From: JALCLA01 sp965653565
GTDB lineage: Bacteria > Pseudomonadota > Gammaproteobacteria > Xanthomonadales > Xanthomonadaceae
Length of the DNA: 64,000 bases
Assembly (NCBI GenBank): GCA_965653565.1
Contig: CBFHAI010000021.1
Span: 8,161 to 72,160 of the forward strand
Direction of reading: 5' to 3'
The notes under the pieces are model-generated. The model searched no databases. It saw nothing but the letters and a program-made list of their open reading frames with translations, and had not been told where the DNA came from. The position numbers were made by a program, and so were the translations under genes. Of the stretch, positions 35,210-43,256 are shown piece by piece (within the stretch, counting starts at the first letter, position 1; each line of letters starts with the position of its first letter).

Positions 35210-36220
35210 ATGGCCCTCGCCGTCACCGATCCCGACGCTCCCGATTTCACCCGTCGCCATGTCAATCTCGCCGACGCACGCCTCGGCGCGGTGGCGCTCG
35301 ATTGCAGCGACGATTTCTTCGCCGATCGCCAGCGCATGCTCAATCCGGAGCCGGCCGTTTTCATCCCGGGCAAGTACGACGCCAACGGCAAATGGATGGA
35401 TGGCTGGGAGTCGCGCCGCAAACGCGTCGCCGGCCACGATTGGTGCGTGGTGCGGCTGGCGCGGCCGGGCCGGGTGCGCGGTGTCGATCTGGACACCAGC
35501 CACTTCACCGGCAACTACCCGCCGGCGGCGTCGCTCGAAGCGTGCTTCGTCGCGCAGGGCGATCCGGATGCGAACACGGCGTGGCAGCCGCTGCTGCCGT
35601 CGGTGAATCTGCGCGGCAATTCGCATCACTATTTCGAGCTCGCGAGCGACGCCAAGGTGTCGCACCTGCGGGTGAATCTGTATCCCGACGGCGGGCTGGC
35701 GCGTCTGCGCGTCTACGGCACGCCGCAGTTCGATGCCTCGCGCACCGATGAAGAAGGTTTGATCGACCTGGCCGCGGCGTTGAACGGCGGCACCGTCGTC
35801 GCGACGAACAATCAGCATTTCGGCCTGGCCTCGACCCTGTTGCTGCCGGGCCGCGGCGTCAACATGGGCGACGGCTGGGAAACGCGCCGCCGTCGCGAGC
35901 CGGGCAACGATTGGTGCGTGATCGCGCTGGCGCGGCCGGGCACGATCGAAGCCATCGAAGTCGACACCGCGCACTTCAAGGGCAACTACCCGGATCGCTG
36001 CTCGCTGCGCGGCGCGGCGATTGCCGGCGGCACGCCCGAGTCGCTGGTGACGCAGGCGATGTTCTGGCCGCTGCTGTTGCCCGAACAGAAACTGCAGATG
36101 GATCATCAGCATCACTACCGCAGTGAAATCCTTGCGCATGCAGCGGTCACGCATGTGCGATTCGACATCCATCCCGACGGCGGCGTGTCACGGTTGCGGC
36201 TGCGGGGCCGGCCGGCGTGA
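35210..36220 (+). CDS. alc: allantoicase
   Basis: A 336-residue enzyme hydrolysing allantoate to ureidoglycolate and urea. It has two homologous jelly-roll halves. The first has PGKYDANGKWMDGWESRRKR, HDWCVVRLARPGRVRGVDLD and HFTGNYPPAASLEAC. The second repeats this pattern with MGDGWETRRRREPGNDWCVI and HFKGNYPDRCSLRGA. Both halves end with NLYPDGGLARLRVYG or a similar IHPDGGVSRLRLRG. It starts 24 bases after uraD and its stop overlaps the next gene by a GTGA, so it is in an operon. Confidence 0.95.
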   Translation: MALAVTDPDAPDFTRRHVNLADARLGAVALDCSDDFFADRQRMLNPEPAVFIPGKYDANGKWMDGWESRRKRVAGHDWCVVRLARPGRVRGVDLDTSHFTGNYPPAASLEACFVAQGDPDANTAWQPLLPSVNLRGNSHHYFELASDAKVSHLRVNLYPDGGLARLRVYGTPQFDASRTDEEGLIDLAAALNGGTVVATNNQHFGLASTLLLPGRGVNMGDGWETRRRREPGNDWCVIALARPGTIEAIEVDTAHFKGNYPDRCSLRGAAIAGGTPESLVTQAMFWPLLLPEQKLQMDHQHHYRSEILAHAAVTHVRFDIHPDGGVSRLRLRGRPA

Positions 36221-36720
36221 GTGGGCCGTCGCCAATCTTCGAACCGCTAATCGTCGAGCCGCTCACCGCGCAAGCCTTCGCGCCGTTCGGCGAGGTGATC
36301 GAAACGGCGTCGGCAAAACAGGTTTACGCGATCAACGAAGGCACGGCGCAGCGCTTTCACGATCTGGCGCAGATCGACGTCGGCGAAGGCGGCCGCACGC
36401 TGGTGAGTGTGTTCCGCGCCCAGCCGCGCGAATTGCCGTTCGCGGTGCGCATGCTGGAACGGCATCCGCTCGGCACCCAGGCGTTCGTGCCGCTCGATCC
36501 GTCGCTACGTTATCTCGTGGTGGTGGGCGAGTCGCCGGAGGCGACGCCGCGCGCGTTCTTCGTCGATCAGGGACGCGGCATCAACCTGCGCCGCGGCGCC
36601 TGGCATCACCCGCTGATCGCGCTCGATCGCAGCAGCGATTTCCTCGTCATCGACCGCGGCGGTGCGGGCCACAACTGCGATGAAGTGCAGCTGCCGCGGA
36701 GCTGGTCGCTGGCGTTGTAG
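36217..36720 (+). CDS. allA: ureidoglycolate lyase (AllA type)
   Basis: A 167-residue enzyme splitting ureidoglycolate to glyoxylate and urea. Family motifs are EPLTAQAFAPFGEVIE, the INEGTAQRFHDLA segment, VFRAQPRELPFAVRMLERHP, LGTQAFVPLD and the metal-site region RRGAWHHPLIALD. It begins with GTG within the GTGA overlap at the end of the allantoicase gene, so translation is coupled. Last gene of the rightward purine run; glyoxylate would then pass to central metabolism. Confidence 0.93.
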   Translation: MSGPSPIFEPLIVEPLTAQAFAPFGEVIETASAKQVYAINEGTAQRFHDLAQIDVGEGGRTLVSVFRAQPRELPFAVRMLERHPLGTQAFVPLDPSLRYLVVVGESPEATPRAFFVDQGRGINLRRGAWHHPLIALDRSSDFLVIDRGGAGHNCDEVQLPRSWSLAL

Positions 36721-36817
36721 CCCGGTTCGGAACTGCCTCTGCAGGGAAACTACGAAAGACTCCGCCGCTGCCGTATGCTTGCCGCACGGGACGCAAGCTG
36801 ATTGACGGAGACTTCCG

Positions 36818-37882
36818 ATGTCGCATTCGGTCCCGGCGCTGCGCGCGCTGCTTTTGATGTTCTCGCTGCCGGTGGTTGCCGGCGCCTCGCCCGATCGCAT
36901 CGAGGCCGTGGATCGGCTGATGTCGGCCTATGCCGGCGACGGACCGGGCGCCTCGGTGCTCGTGCTGCTCGACGGCAAGCCGGCCATTTCGAAGTCGTAC
37001 GGCTACGCCGACCTCGAAAACAAGGTTCGCGCCGCGCCGCGCAGCAACTATCGCCTCGCATCGGTCAGCAAACAGTTCACCGCGGCGGCGATCCTGCTGC
37101 TGATGCAGGACGGCAAGCTCAGGCTCGACGATCCGGTTCGTCGCTGGCTGCCGTCGCTGCCGGCGACCGCCGATGCGATCACGATCCGCCATCTGCTCAC
37201 GCATACCTCGGGCCTGATCGACTACGAGGACGTGATGTCGCCCGATACCACGGTGGCCCTGCACGATAGCGACGTGCTGCGGCTGCTCGAAGGCGAGCCG
37301 CGCCTGTATTTTGCGCCGGGCACCTCGTATCGCTACAGCAATAGCGGCTACGCGCTGCTGGCCTTGATCGTCGGCCAGGCCTCGGGCAAGGACTTCGCGA
37401 GCTTCCTGCGCGAACGCATTTTCACGCCGTTGCAGATGCACGCGACGGTCGCATTCGAAGACGGCATATCGCAAGTCGCCGATCGCGCCTACGGCTACAG
37501 CGAAACCGCCGGCGGCTGGCAGCGCACCGACCAGAGCACGACCAGTGCCGTGCTCGGCGACGGCGGCGTTTATTCGTCGATCGACGATCTGGCGAAGTGG
37601 GACGCGGCGCTGTACGACGACCGGCTGCTATCGGATGAATCGCGCCGGCTCGCCTTCACGCCGGCGACGGCCACCGACGAGGCCGACGTCGAATACGGCA
37701 TGGGCTGGCGCATCACCGGCGACTCGCTGTGGCACTCGGGCGAGACGATCGGTTTCCGCAATGTGATCGTGCGCTATCCGAAACAGCGATTGACCGTCGT
37801 CGTGCTGACCAACCGCGATGCTCCCGAGCCTTATCGAACCGCGCTCGCCATCGCGAAACTGTTTCAGACTTCGCGCAAATAG
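36818..37882 (+). CDS. serine hydrolase, class C beta-lactamase/penicillin-binding fold
   Basis: A 354-residue protein with a signal peptide (residues 1-23, VVAGAS). The SxxK nucleophile motif is S82-V-S-K85 (RLASVSKQFTAA). The YxN motif is Y173-S-N175 (SYRYSNSGYALL), and the third motif is in WHSGETIG near residue 308. The catalytic set is complete. The family includes beta-lactamases, DD-peptidases and esterases, and the substrate cannot be told from sequence. It lies between purine genes without an obvious functional link and overlaps the convergent GNAT gene by 19 bases at its 3' end. Confidence 0.88.
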   Translation: MSHSVPALRALLLMFSLPVVAGASPDRIEAVDRLMSAYAGDGPGASVLVLLDGKPAISKSYGYADLENKVRAAPRSNYRLASVSKQFTAAAILLLMQDGKLRLDDPVRRWLPSLPATADAITIRHLLTHTSGLIDYEDVMSPDTTVALHDSDVLRLLEGEPRLYFAPGTSYRYSNSGYALLALIVGQASGKDFASFLRERIFTPLQMHATVAFEDGISQVADRAYGYSETAGGWQRTDQSTTSAVLGDGGVYSSIDDLAKWDAALYDDRLLSDESRRLAFTPATATDEADVEYGMGWRITGDSLWHSGETIGFRNVIVRYPKQRLTVVVLTNRDAPEPYRTALAIAKLFQTSRK

Positions 37883-38373
37883 AAGCTGATCTCGCGTTCC
37901 TCGCCGGGCGGCTGCACCGGCCGCTCGTACTCGAAGCCGAGCTTCGCGAGCAACGCGACCGACGCCGCGTTTTCCGGCGAGACGATGGCGCCGACGCGGC
38001 GGATGCCGAGGCGCTGCTGCGCATCGTCGAGCACGGCCTGCGCGGCTTCGCGGCCGTAACCTTTCGCGGCATGCCGCGCGAGCAAGGCATAGCCGATGTC
38101 GGGCAGATCGAGCCAGTCGCGCCGCAGCAGGCCGCAGGTGCCGAGTTTTTCGCCATCGTCGCGGCGCGTCACCAGCATCTGGCCGAAGCCGAAGCGCTGG
38201 TAGCAATCCCACGGCCCCTTGGTCAGATAGGAAATCGCATCGGCGGGACTGTGCACGCCGCGATCGCCGATGAAACGCTTGAAGCCGGGATCGCCGTGCA
38301 GCTCGAAAATGAAATCCGCATCGTCGGCGGTGAGCGGATCGAGTTTGAGACGTTCGGTGAGGAGGGAATGCAT
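37864..38373 (-). CDS. GNAT acetyltransferase, RimJ/RimL type
   Basis: A 169-residue GNAT protein beginning LLTERLKLDPLTADDADFIF, with SLG-type acetyl-CoA region RHAAKGYGREAAQAVLDDA and the terminal GFEYERPVQPPGEEREISFY. This branch N-acetylates ribosomal proteins, amino-sugars or small metabolites; the substrate here is unknown. It is 8 bases downstream of puuD and likely in its operon, an unexpected neighbour for a purine-catabolic oxidase. The stop overlaps the convergent serine hydrolase. Confidence 0.85.
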   Translation of the reverse strand: MHSLLTERLKLDPLTADDADFIFELHGDPGFKRFIGDRGVHSPADAISYLTKGPWDCYQRFGFGQMLVTRRDDGEKLGTCGLLRRDWLDLPDIGYALLARHAAKGYGREAAQAVLDDAQQRLGIRRVGAIVSPENAASVALLAKLGFEYERPVQPPGEEREISFYLREV

Positions 38374-38381
38374 CGGAATTC

Positions 38382-39617
38382 TCAATTGGCGGCAGCGTTG
38401 CGCGCAGCGAACCAGCGTGCGATCGCGGCGCGTTCTTCGTCCGTCATGCCGGTGAGGTTGCCCGGCGGCATCACGCGCGTGACCACCACTTGTTGATTGA
38501 TGGTGAGGGCGTGCGCTTCGATCTGCGCGTCGGTGTCGAAGGCGACGCCTTTCGGTGCGCTCGGCATCATGGTCGGGCGCGCGGCGTGGCAGGCGCTGCA
38601 GTGTTTCGTCAGTAGCGTGTGTACGAAGGCGGTATCGGGAATTGTGGTTGAAGCGGCGACTTCCGACGGCGACGCAACCGGCGCAGGTTCCGGCATCGGC
38701 GTCACGTCCGGCGCGACCGTTGCGGGCGGTGCCAGCATCACGCCGAGCGCCGCCAGCGCGCCGGCGCCCGCGAGCAACAGGCCCCACGCGCGCGCGCCGC
38801 TGTGCCAGAGCACGAAGAACTGGCGGATCACCGCGCCGGCCAGCATGAAGCCGGCGAGCACGATCCAGTTCGAGGCATGGGCGTAGGCGGTGGCGTAGTG
38901 GATCGCGAGCATCGCGAACACCACCGGCAGCGTGAAGTAGGTGTTGTGCACCGAGCGCTGCTTGCCGCGCGCGCCATCGAGCGGGTTCGGCGTTTCGTTG
39001 CGCGACAGCGCCGCAACCAGGCGCTTCTGTCCCGGGATGATCAGGAAGAAAACGTTGGCCGACATGATCGTCGCGAGCGTGGCGCCGGCGATCAGAAAGG
39101 CGGCGCGGCCGGCGAATACCTGCGTCGTGGCCCAGCACAGCAACACGACCGCGACGGCGACCAGCACGCCGAGCAGCCCGTCGCGAAACCCGACGGCGCG
39201 GCACAGCAGGTCGTAGACGATCCAGCCGCCGACCGGGAACGCGATCGCGAGCAGCACGGCCTGGGTCGGCGTCAGCGCCATCACGGCCGGGTCGATCAGA
39301 TAAATCTGCGGCGAGAGCAGATAGATCAGCGCGAACAGCGTGAAGCCCGACAGCCACGTGGTGTACGACTTCCACTTCGACCAGTGCAGTTCTTCGGGCA
39401 GCTGCGGCGGCGCCGGCAGGAATTTCTGTTTGAGGTAGAAGCCGCCGCCGTGCACCGACCAGGATTCGCCGTACAGGCCGGGCGAGGCTTGTTTCGGCTT
39501 TTTCAGGCTGCGGTCGAGCGCGACGAAGTAGAACGATTCGCCGATCCACGCGATGGCGGCGACGACGTGCAGCCAGCGCAGCAGGACGGTGGCGTATTCG
39601 AGGAGGAAGCCGGTCAT
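38382..39617 (-). CDS. puuD: membrane-bound urate hydroxylase (PuuD) with C-terminal cytochrome c domain
   Basis: A 411-residue protein. The first ~300 residues contain about eight membrane helices, beginning with RWLHVVAAIAWIGESFYFVA and containing SWSVHGGGFYLKQKFLPAP and HNTYFTLPVVFAMLAIHYAT, typical of PuuD. A linker of Pro/Ala follows, then a cytochrome c domain with the heme motif CSACH (about residue 345) and the axial methionine in VMPPGNLTGM. PuuD oxidises urate to 5-hydroxyisourate and passes electrons to the respiratory chain instead of O2, replacing soluble uricase. Confidence 0.95.
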   Translation of the reverse strand: MTGFLLEYATVLLRWLHVVAAIAWIGESFYFVALDRSLKKPKQASPGLYGESWSVHGGGFYLKQKFLPAPPQLPEELHWSKWKSYTTWLSGFTLFALIYLLSPQIYLIDPAVMALTPTQAVLLAIAFPVGGWIVYDLLCRAVGFRDGLLGVLVAVAVVLLCWATTQVFAGRAAFLIAGATLATIMSANVFFLIIPGQKRLVAALSRNETPNPLDGARGKQRSVHNTYFTLPVVFAMLAIHYATAYAHASNWIVLAGFMLAGAVIRQFFVLWHSGARAWGLLLAGAGALAALGVMLAPPATVAPDVTPMPEPAPVASPSEVAASTTIPDTAFVHTLLTKHCSACHAARPTMMPSAPKGVAFDTDAQIEAHALTINQQVVVTRVMPPGNLTGMTDEERAAIARWFAARNAAAN

Positions 39618-39716
39618 TCGGGATTATGAAGTCGGTTGCGCGGGTGGGTTGATGCGGTGGAGGTTGCGGATGATTTGCAGGTTTGGATTCGCGACAAGCG
39701 CTTCAGAGTCGCTGGG

Positions 39717-39734
39717 TTCCCGCTTTCGCGGGAA
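39717..39734. repeat. short hairpin repeat TTCCCGC-TTTC-GCGGGAA
   Basis: A perfect 7-bp stem with a four-base loop, followed by TGACGG, in the puuD-uraH intergenic region. This hairpin is of the dispersed type seen widely in proteobacterial intergenic DNA. Confidence 0.6.
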
Positions 39735-39795
39735 TGACGGAAGGGAGGGGCGGATCGATTTGCTTTCGAAGTAACGAACGAAGGAAAACGCCGCG

Positions 39796-40149
39796 TCAAC
39801 TTCCCCGATACGTGCTGTAGCTCCACGGCGAAACCAGCAGCGGCACGTGGTAGTGCGAGGCCGGATCGGCGATGCCGAAGCGCAGCGTCACCACGTCGAC
39901 GAAGCGCGGCTCCGGCAAGCTGGCTCCAAGCGCGGCGAAGTAATCGCCGGCATGGAAATCGAGTTCGTAGACGCCGCGTTGCAGCGTTTCGCCCTGCAGC
40001 AGCGGCGCATCGCAGCGGCCGTCGGCGTTGGTGACGAAGTGGCCGAGCGCGACGCGCGACGCGCGTTCGAGGCGGAACAGTTCGATCGTGATGCCGGCGC
40101 CGGGTTTGCCGTTCGCGGTGTCGAGCACGTGCGTGGTGAGTTTCGACAT
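39796..40149 (-). CDS. uraH: 5-hydroxyisourate hydrolase (transthyretin-like)
   Basis: A 117-residue protein with the full HIU hydrolase signature: KLTTHVLDTANGKPGAGITI at the N-terminus (catalytic His), FVTNADGRCDAPLL in the middle, and HYHVPLLVSPWSYSTYRGS as the C-terminus; the terminal YRGS tetrapeptide is diagnostic. It converts 5-hydroxyisourate to OHCU, the substrate of UraD. No signal peptide, so cytoplasmic. It lies 3 bases downstream of the adenine deaminase gene. Confidence 0.97.
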   Translation of the reverse strand: MSKLTTHVLDTANGKPGAGITIELFRLERASRVALGHFVTNADGRCDAPLLQGETLQRGVYELDFHAGDYFAALGASLPEPRFVDVVTLRFGIADPASHYHVPLLVSPWSYSTYRGS

Positions 40150-40152
40150 CGG

Positions 40153-41187
40153 TCAGACCTTGCCGGCGCAATAGGCGTCGAGCTTCGCCAAGTATTCGCG
40201 CTTGCGCTCGGGCGTGGCGAAGGCGGCTTCGAAGCTGTTGGCGGCGAGTGTGCGCGCGTGTTCGGCGTCGAGGCCGAGCGCGTCGAAGGTTTCGAGAAAA
40301 TTCTGGTTGAGGTAGCCGCCGAAATAGGCCGGATCGTCGGAATTGATCGTGGCCACCAGGCCGGCGTCGAGCAGTTCGCGCAGATTGTGTTCGGACAGAT
40401 GCTTGAACACGCGCAGCTTCACGTTCGACAGCGGACACACCGTGAGCGGGATGCGCTCGGCAGCCAGCCGCTGCATCAGCGCGGCGTCCTTCACCGCCTG
40501 CACGCCGTGATCGATGCGTTCGGCGCCGAGCACATCGAGCGCGCTGTGGATGTATTCCGGCGGGCCTTCTTCGCCGGCGTGCGCGACGACGCGCAGCCCT
40601 GCCTCGCGGGCGCGGGCGAAGACGCGCGCGAACTTCTCCGGCGGATGACCCAGCTCGCTCGAATCCAGGCCCACGCCGATGATGTCGGCGAGATAGGGCT
40701 GGGCCTGATCGAGCGTTTCCATCGCCGATTCTTCGCTCAGGTGGCGCAGGAAACACAGGATCAGCTCGCCGTGCACGCCAAGCTCGGCGTCGGCGCGCAC
40801 GATCGCACGGCGCAGGCCGCGGATCACCACGCCGATCGCCACGCCGCGCTCGGTATGCGTCTGCGGATCGAAGAACAACTCGGCGTGCACGATGCTGTCG
40901 AGCTTCGCGCGCTGGAAATAGGCCCAGGCCATCTCGAAGAAATCGTCTTCGGTGAGCAGCACGCTGGCACCGGCGTAGTAGATGTCGAGAAAGCTCTGCA
41001 AATTGGTGAAGGCGTAGGCCGCGCGCAGCGAATCCACGTCCGGATAAGGCAGCGCCACGCCGTTGCGCCGCGCCAGTTCGAAGATCAGTTCGGGTTCGAG
41101 CGAGCCTTCGATGTGGATGTGCAGTTCGGCCTTGGGCAGGCCGCGCAGGAAGTCGGGCAATTGGTCGCGGGTGAGGCTGGCGGTCAT
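40153..41187 (-). CDS. adenine deaminase (adenosine deaminase-like family)
   Basis: A 343-residue metal-dependent deaminase. Motifs are LPKAELHIHIEGSLEPELIF (metal His pair), AHAGEEGPPEYI, ERIDHGVQAVKD, VCPLSNVKLRVF and NSDDPAYFGGYL. Sequences such as GLDSSELGHPPEKF and LNQNFLETF match the Aah1-type adenine deaminases of Pseudomonas rather than adenosine deaminase proper, so the product is probably hypoxanthine from adenine. That fits the adjacent xanthine dehydrogenase and urate pathway. I chose the ATG at 41187. Confidence 0.88.
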   Translation of the reverse strand: MTASLTRDQLPDFLRGLPKAELHIHIEGSLEPELIFELARRNGVALPYPDVDSLRAAYAFTNLQSFLDIYYAGASVLLTEDDFFEMAWAYFQRAKLDSIVHAELFFDPQTHTERGVAIGVVIRGLRRAIVRADAELGVHGELILCFLRHLSEESAMETLDQAQPYLADIIGVGLDSSELGHPPEKFARVFARAREAGLRVVAHAGEEGPPEYIHSALDVLGAERIDHGVQAVKDAALMQRLAAERIPLTVCPLSNVKLRVFKHLSEHNLRELLDAGLVATINSDDPAYFGGYLNQNFLETFDALGLDAEHARTLAANSFEAAFATPERKREYLAKLDAYCAGKV

Positions 41188-41520
41188 GGCGGGTCTGGAC
41201 GGGCGCGGCGGCGCGTAGTCGCGGCAGTCTGCCTCATGGCTGCGGCGGCGCAAAGCTGGCGATCTGCATGCGGGGCGGCGCGGCATCGTGCAGGGTTCCC
41301 GAGACGTGCGGGGTTGCGCTTCGGCGGTGGGCCGTGGCGCGGGGGAATCGGGAATAGGGAGTCAGAACCGACACCGCCGCTCTATTCCCGATTCCCGATT
41401 CCCGATTCCCGATTCCCGATTCCCGATTCCCGACTCCCGACTCCCGCTCCACGCCACCCATGGCACGCCGCCTGCTTTCGAAGGCTCGAAGCCGGCATGG
41501 CCTGGTCGCGAGAAAGCCCC
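41188..41520. other. 333-bp intergenic region with heptamer repeat
   Basis: It separates the leftward adenine deaminase from the rightward EF-hand gene. A short inverted element (GAATCGGGAATAGGG at 41345-41359) is followed by the TTCCCGA array at 41385-41447, its complement in the opposite direction, so the two could pair. No gene is visible. Confidence 0.55.
41385..41447 (+). repeat. TTCCCGA heptanucleotide tandem repeat, nine units
   Basis: Seven perfect TTCCCGA units (41385-41433) then CTCCCGA and CTCCCGC. The tract is exactly 63 bases. A copy of the complement, GAATCGGGAATAGGG, lies 25-40 bases to the left. Confidence 0.9.
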
Positions 41521-41793
41521 ATGAAACCGCACTTTTTCTGCCACATTTCGCTGATGCTGCTGTCGGGCGCCGCGCTCGGCCAAGCCGATGCCGCCGCCCC
41601 GCGCGACGCCTCGAGTCAGGCCGAAGCGGATTTCGCGCGGCTCGACGCCAACGGCAACGGCCGGCTCGAACCGCGCGAAGTGGCGCGCCTGCCGCGTCTG
41701 GCCGAACGCTTCACCGAGTTCGACGCCGATCGCGACGGCGCGCTGTCGCCCGACGAGTATCGGACCTGGATTGCGGCGCGCGACGACGGTTGA
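41521..41793 (+). CDS. small exported EF-hand protein
   Basis: A 90-residue protein. Residues 1-25 form a signal peptide (hydrophobic MLLSGAALGQADA). Two EF-hand loops follow: DANGNGRLEPRE (about 42-53) and DADRDGALSPDE (about 68-79), with standard Ca2+ ligands. It resembles the EF-hand protein at 27420-27725 in size and layout. Start ATG at 41521. It ends 71 bases before xdhA. Confidence 0.78.
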   Translation: MKPHFFCHISLMLLSGAALGQADAAAPRDASSQAEADFARLDANGNGRLEPREVARLPRLAERFTEFDADRDGALSPDEYRTWIAARDDG

Positions 41794-41864
41794 GCGGCCT
41801 CGGGTTCACCGCGCTGCACGCCGCTGGATAAGCCAAAAACCTGTCGTCGCGATATCCTTCGGCG

Positions 41865-43256
41865 ATGACGAATCCAAGTTTCATGCTCAATGGCGAGGCC
41901 GTCGCGCTGGCCGCCGCCGACCCCACCGAATCGCTGCTGCGCTGGCTCAAGCGGCAGCGGCTGGCCGGCACCAAGGAAGGCTGTGGCGACGGCGACTGCG
42001 GCGCCTGCACGGTGGCGATGGTGACGCTCGATGCGCAGGGCCGCGCGCGCTACCAGGCGGTGAACAGCTGCCTGTTGCCGATGGGGGCCTTGCCGGGCCG
42101 CGAAATCGTCACCGTGGAAGCGCTCGACGTGGCGGCCACCGCTGCCGCCGGCAAGCTCGCATTGCACCCGGTGCAGCAGGCGATGGTCGATTGCGCCGGC
42201 TCGCAGTGCGGTTACTGCACACCGGGATTCGTGATGAGCCTGTTCGTCGCGCAGCTCAACGGCGCCGATGCCGAAGACGCGATCGAAGGCAATCTTTGCC
42301 GCTGCACCGGCTACAACCCGATTCGCGCGGCGGCTGAAAAGCTCGCTCGATTCGACGCCGAACCCGATGCACTGAAAGCGGCGCTCGATCAGCCGCGCGC
42401 CGCCTTGTCGGACGCGGCGCTGGGCGGCTACTTCAGTCCCGCCACCATCGACTCGGCGCTGGGTTTGAAGCAGCAGCATCCGGACGCCGTGTGGATCGCC
42501 GGCGGCACCGATCTGGGCGTCGAACTCAGTCGCGGCAAGAAAGTCGCGCCGGTATTCATTGCGCTCGATCGCATCGCCGCGCTCGACTTCATCGAGCTTG
42601 CCGACGACACCGTGCGCATCGGCGCCGGCGCCAGCCTCACCCGCATCGAACGCGAATTGCATGGCGTGTTTCCGGCGCTGGACGAAATGCTGCACTGGTT
42701 CGCCGCGCGCCAGGTGCGCAATCGCGCGACGCTCGGCGGCAATCTCGGCAGCGCCTCGCCGATCGGCGATCTGCTGCCGGTTCTGCTCGCGCTCGATGCG
42801 AGCGTGCGTTGCGTCGGACCGGCGGGTGAACGCTCGCTGCCGATCGATTCGTACTTCCTGGATTATCGAAAAACCGCGCGCGCCGCCGATGAGATCATCA
42901 CCGGCGTCACGATTCCGCGCGTGCCCGGCACGCTCGACCGCTCATACAAAGTCGCCAAGCGACAGACCGACGACATCAGCATCGTCGCCGCCAGTTTCGC
43001 GCTGCGGCTCGATGCGCAGCACGCCGTTTCACACCTGCGGCTGGCCTACGGCGGGGTGGCGGCGATTCCGAAACGGGCCGTCGATGTCGAACGCTTCCTG
43101 CTCGGCCGACGGCTGGACGAAGACACGGTGGCGCGCGCGGCAGAGCAGCTGCGCGCGGCGTTCCAACCGCTGAGCGACCATCGCGCCGACGCCGAGTATC
43201 GCCGCGCGCTGTGCGGCAATCTGTTCGCCAAATTCGTCGCGGAGGTGGCCGCATGA
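41865..43256 (+). CDS. xdhA: xanthine dehydrogenase, iron-sulfur/FAD subunit
   Basis: A 463-residue subunit. Two [2Fe-2S] clusters are visible: the plant-type CGDGDCGACTVA (about residues 40-51) and the second CGYCTPGF and NLCRCTGYNPI. The FAD domain (about 180-340) begins VWIAGGTDLGVEL and includes RATLGGNLGSASPIGD and the terminal CO-dehydrogenase-like flavin domain. It transfers electrons from the molybdenum subunit to NAD. Its TGA overlaps the xdhB ATG (ATGA at 43253-43256). Confidence 0.96.
   Translation: MTNPSFMLNGEAVALAAADPTESLLRWLKRQRLAGTKEGCGDGDCGACTVAMVTLDAQGRARYQAVNSCLLPMGALPGREIVTVEALDVAATAAAGKLALHPVQQAMVDCAGSQCGYCTPGFVMSLFVAQLNGADAEDAIEGNLCRCTGYNPIRAAAEKLARFDAEPDALKAALDQPRAALSDAALGGYFSPATIDSALGLKQQHPDAVWIAGGTDLGVELSRGKKVAPVFIALDRIAALDFIELADDTVRIGAGASLTRIERELHGVFPALDEMLHWFAARQVRNRATLGGNLGSASPIGDLLPVLLALDASVRCVGPAGERSLPIDSYFLDYRKTARAADEIITGVTIPRVPGTLDRSYKVAKRQTDDISIVAASFALRLDAQHAVSHLRLAYGGVAAIPKRAVDVERFLLGRRLDEDTVARAAEQLRAAFQPLSDHRADAEYRRALCGNLFAKFVAEVAA

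Noticed and set aside
41385..41447. TTCCCGA array as CRISPR or phage attachment site
   Set aside because: Seven-base units without spacers; a simple tandem repeat.
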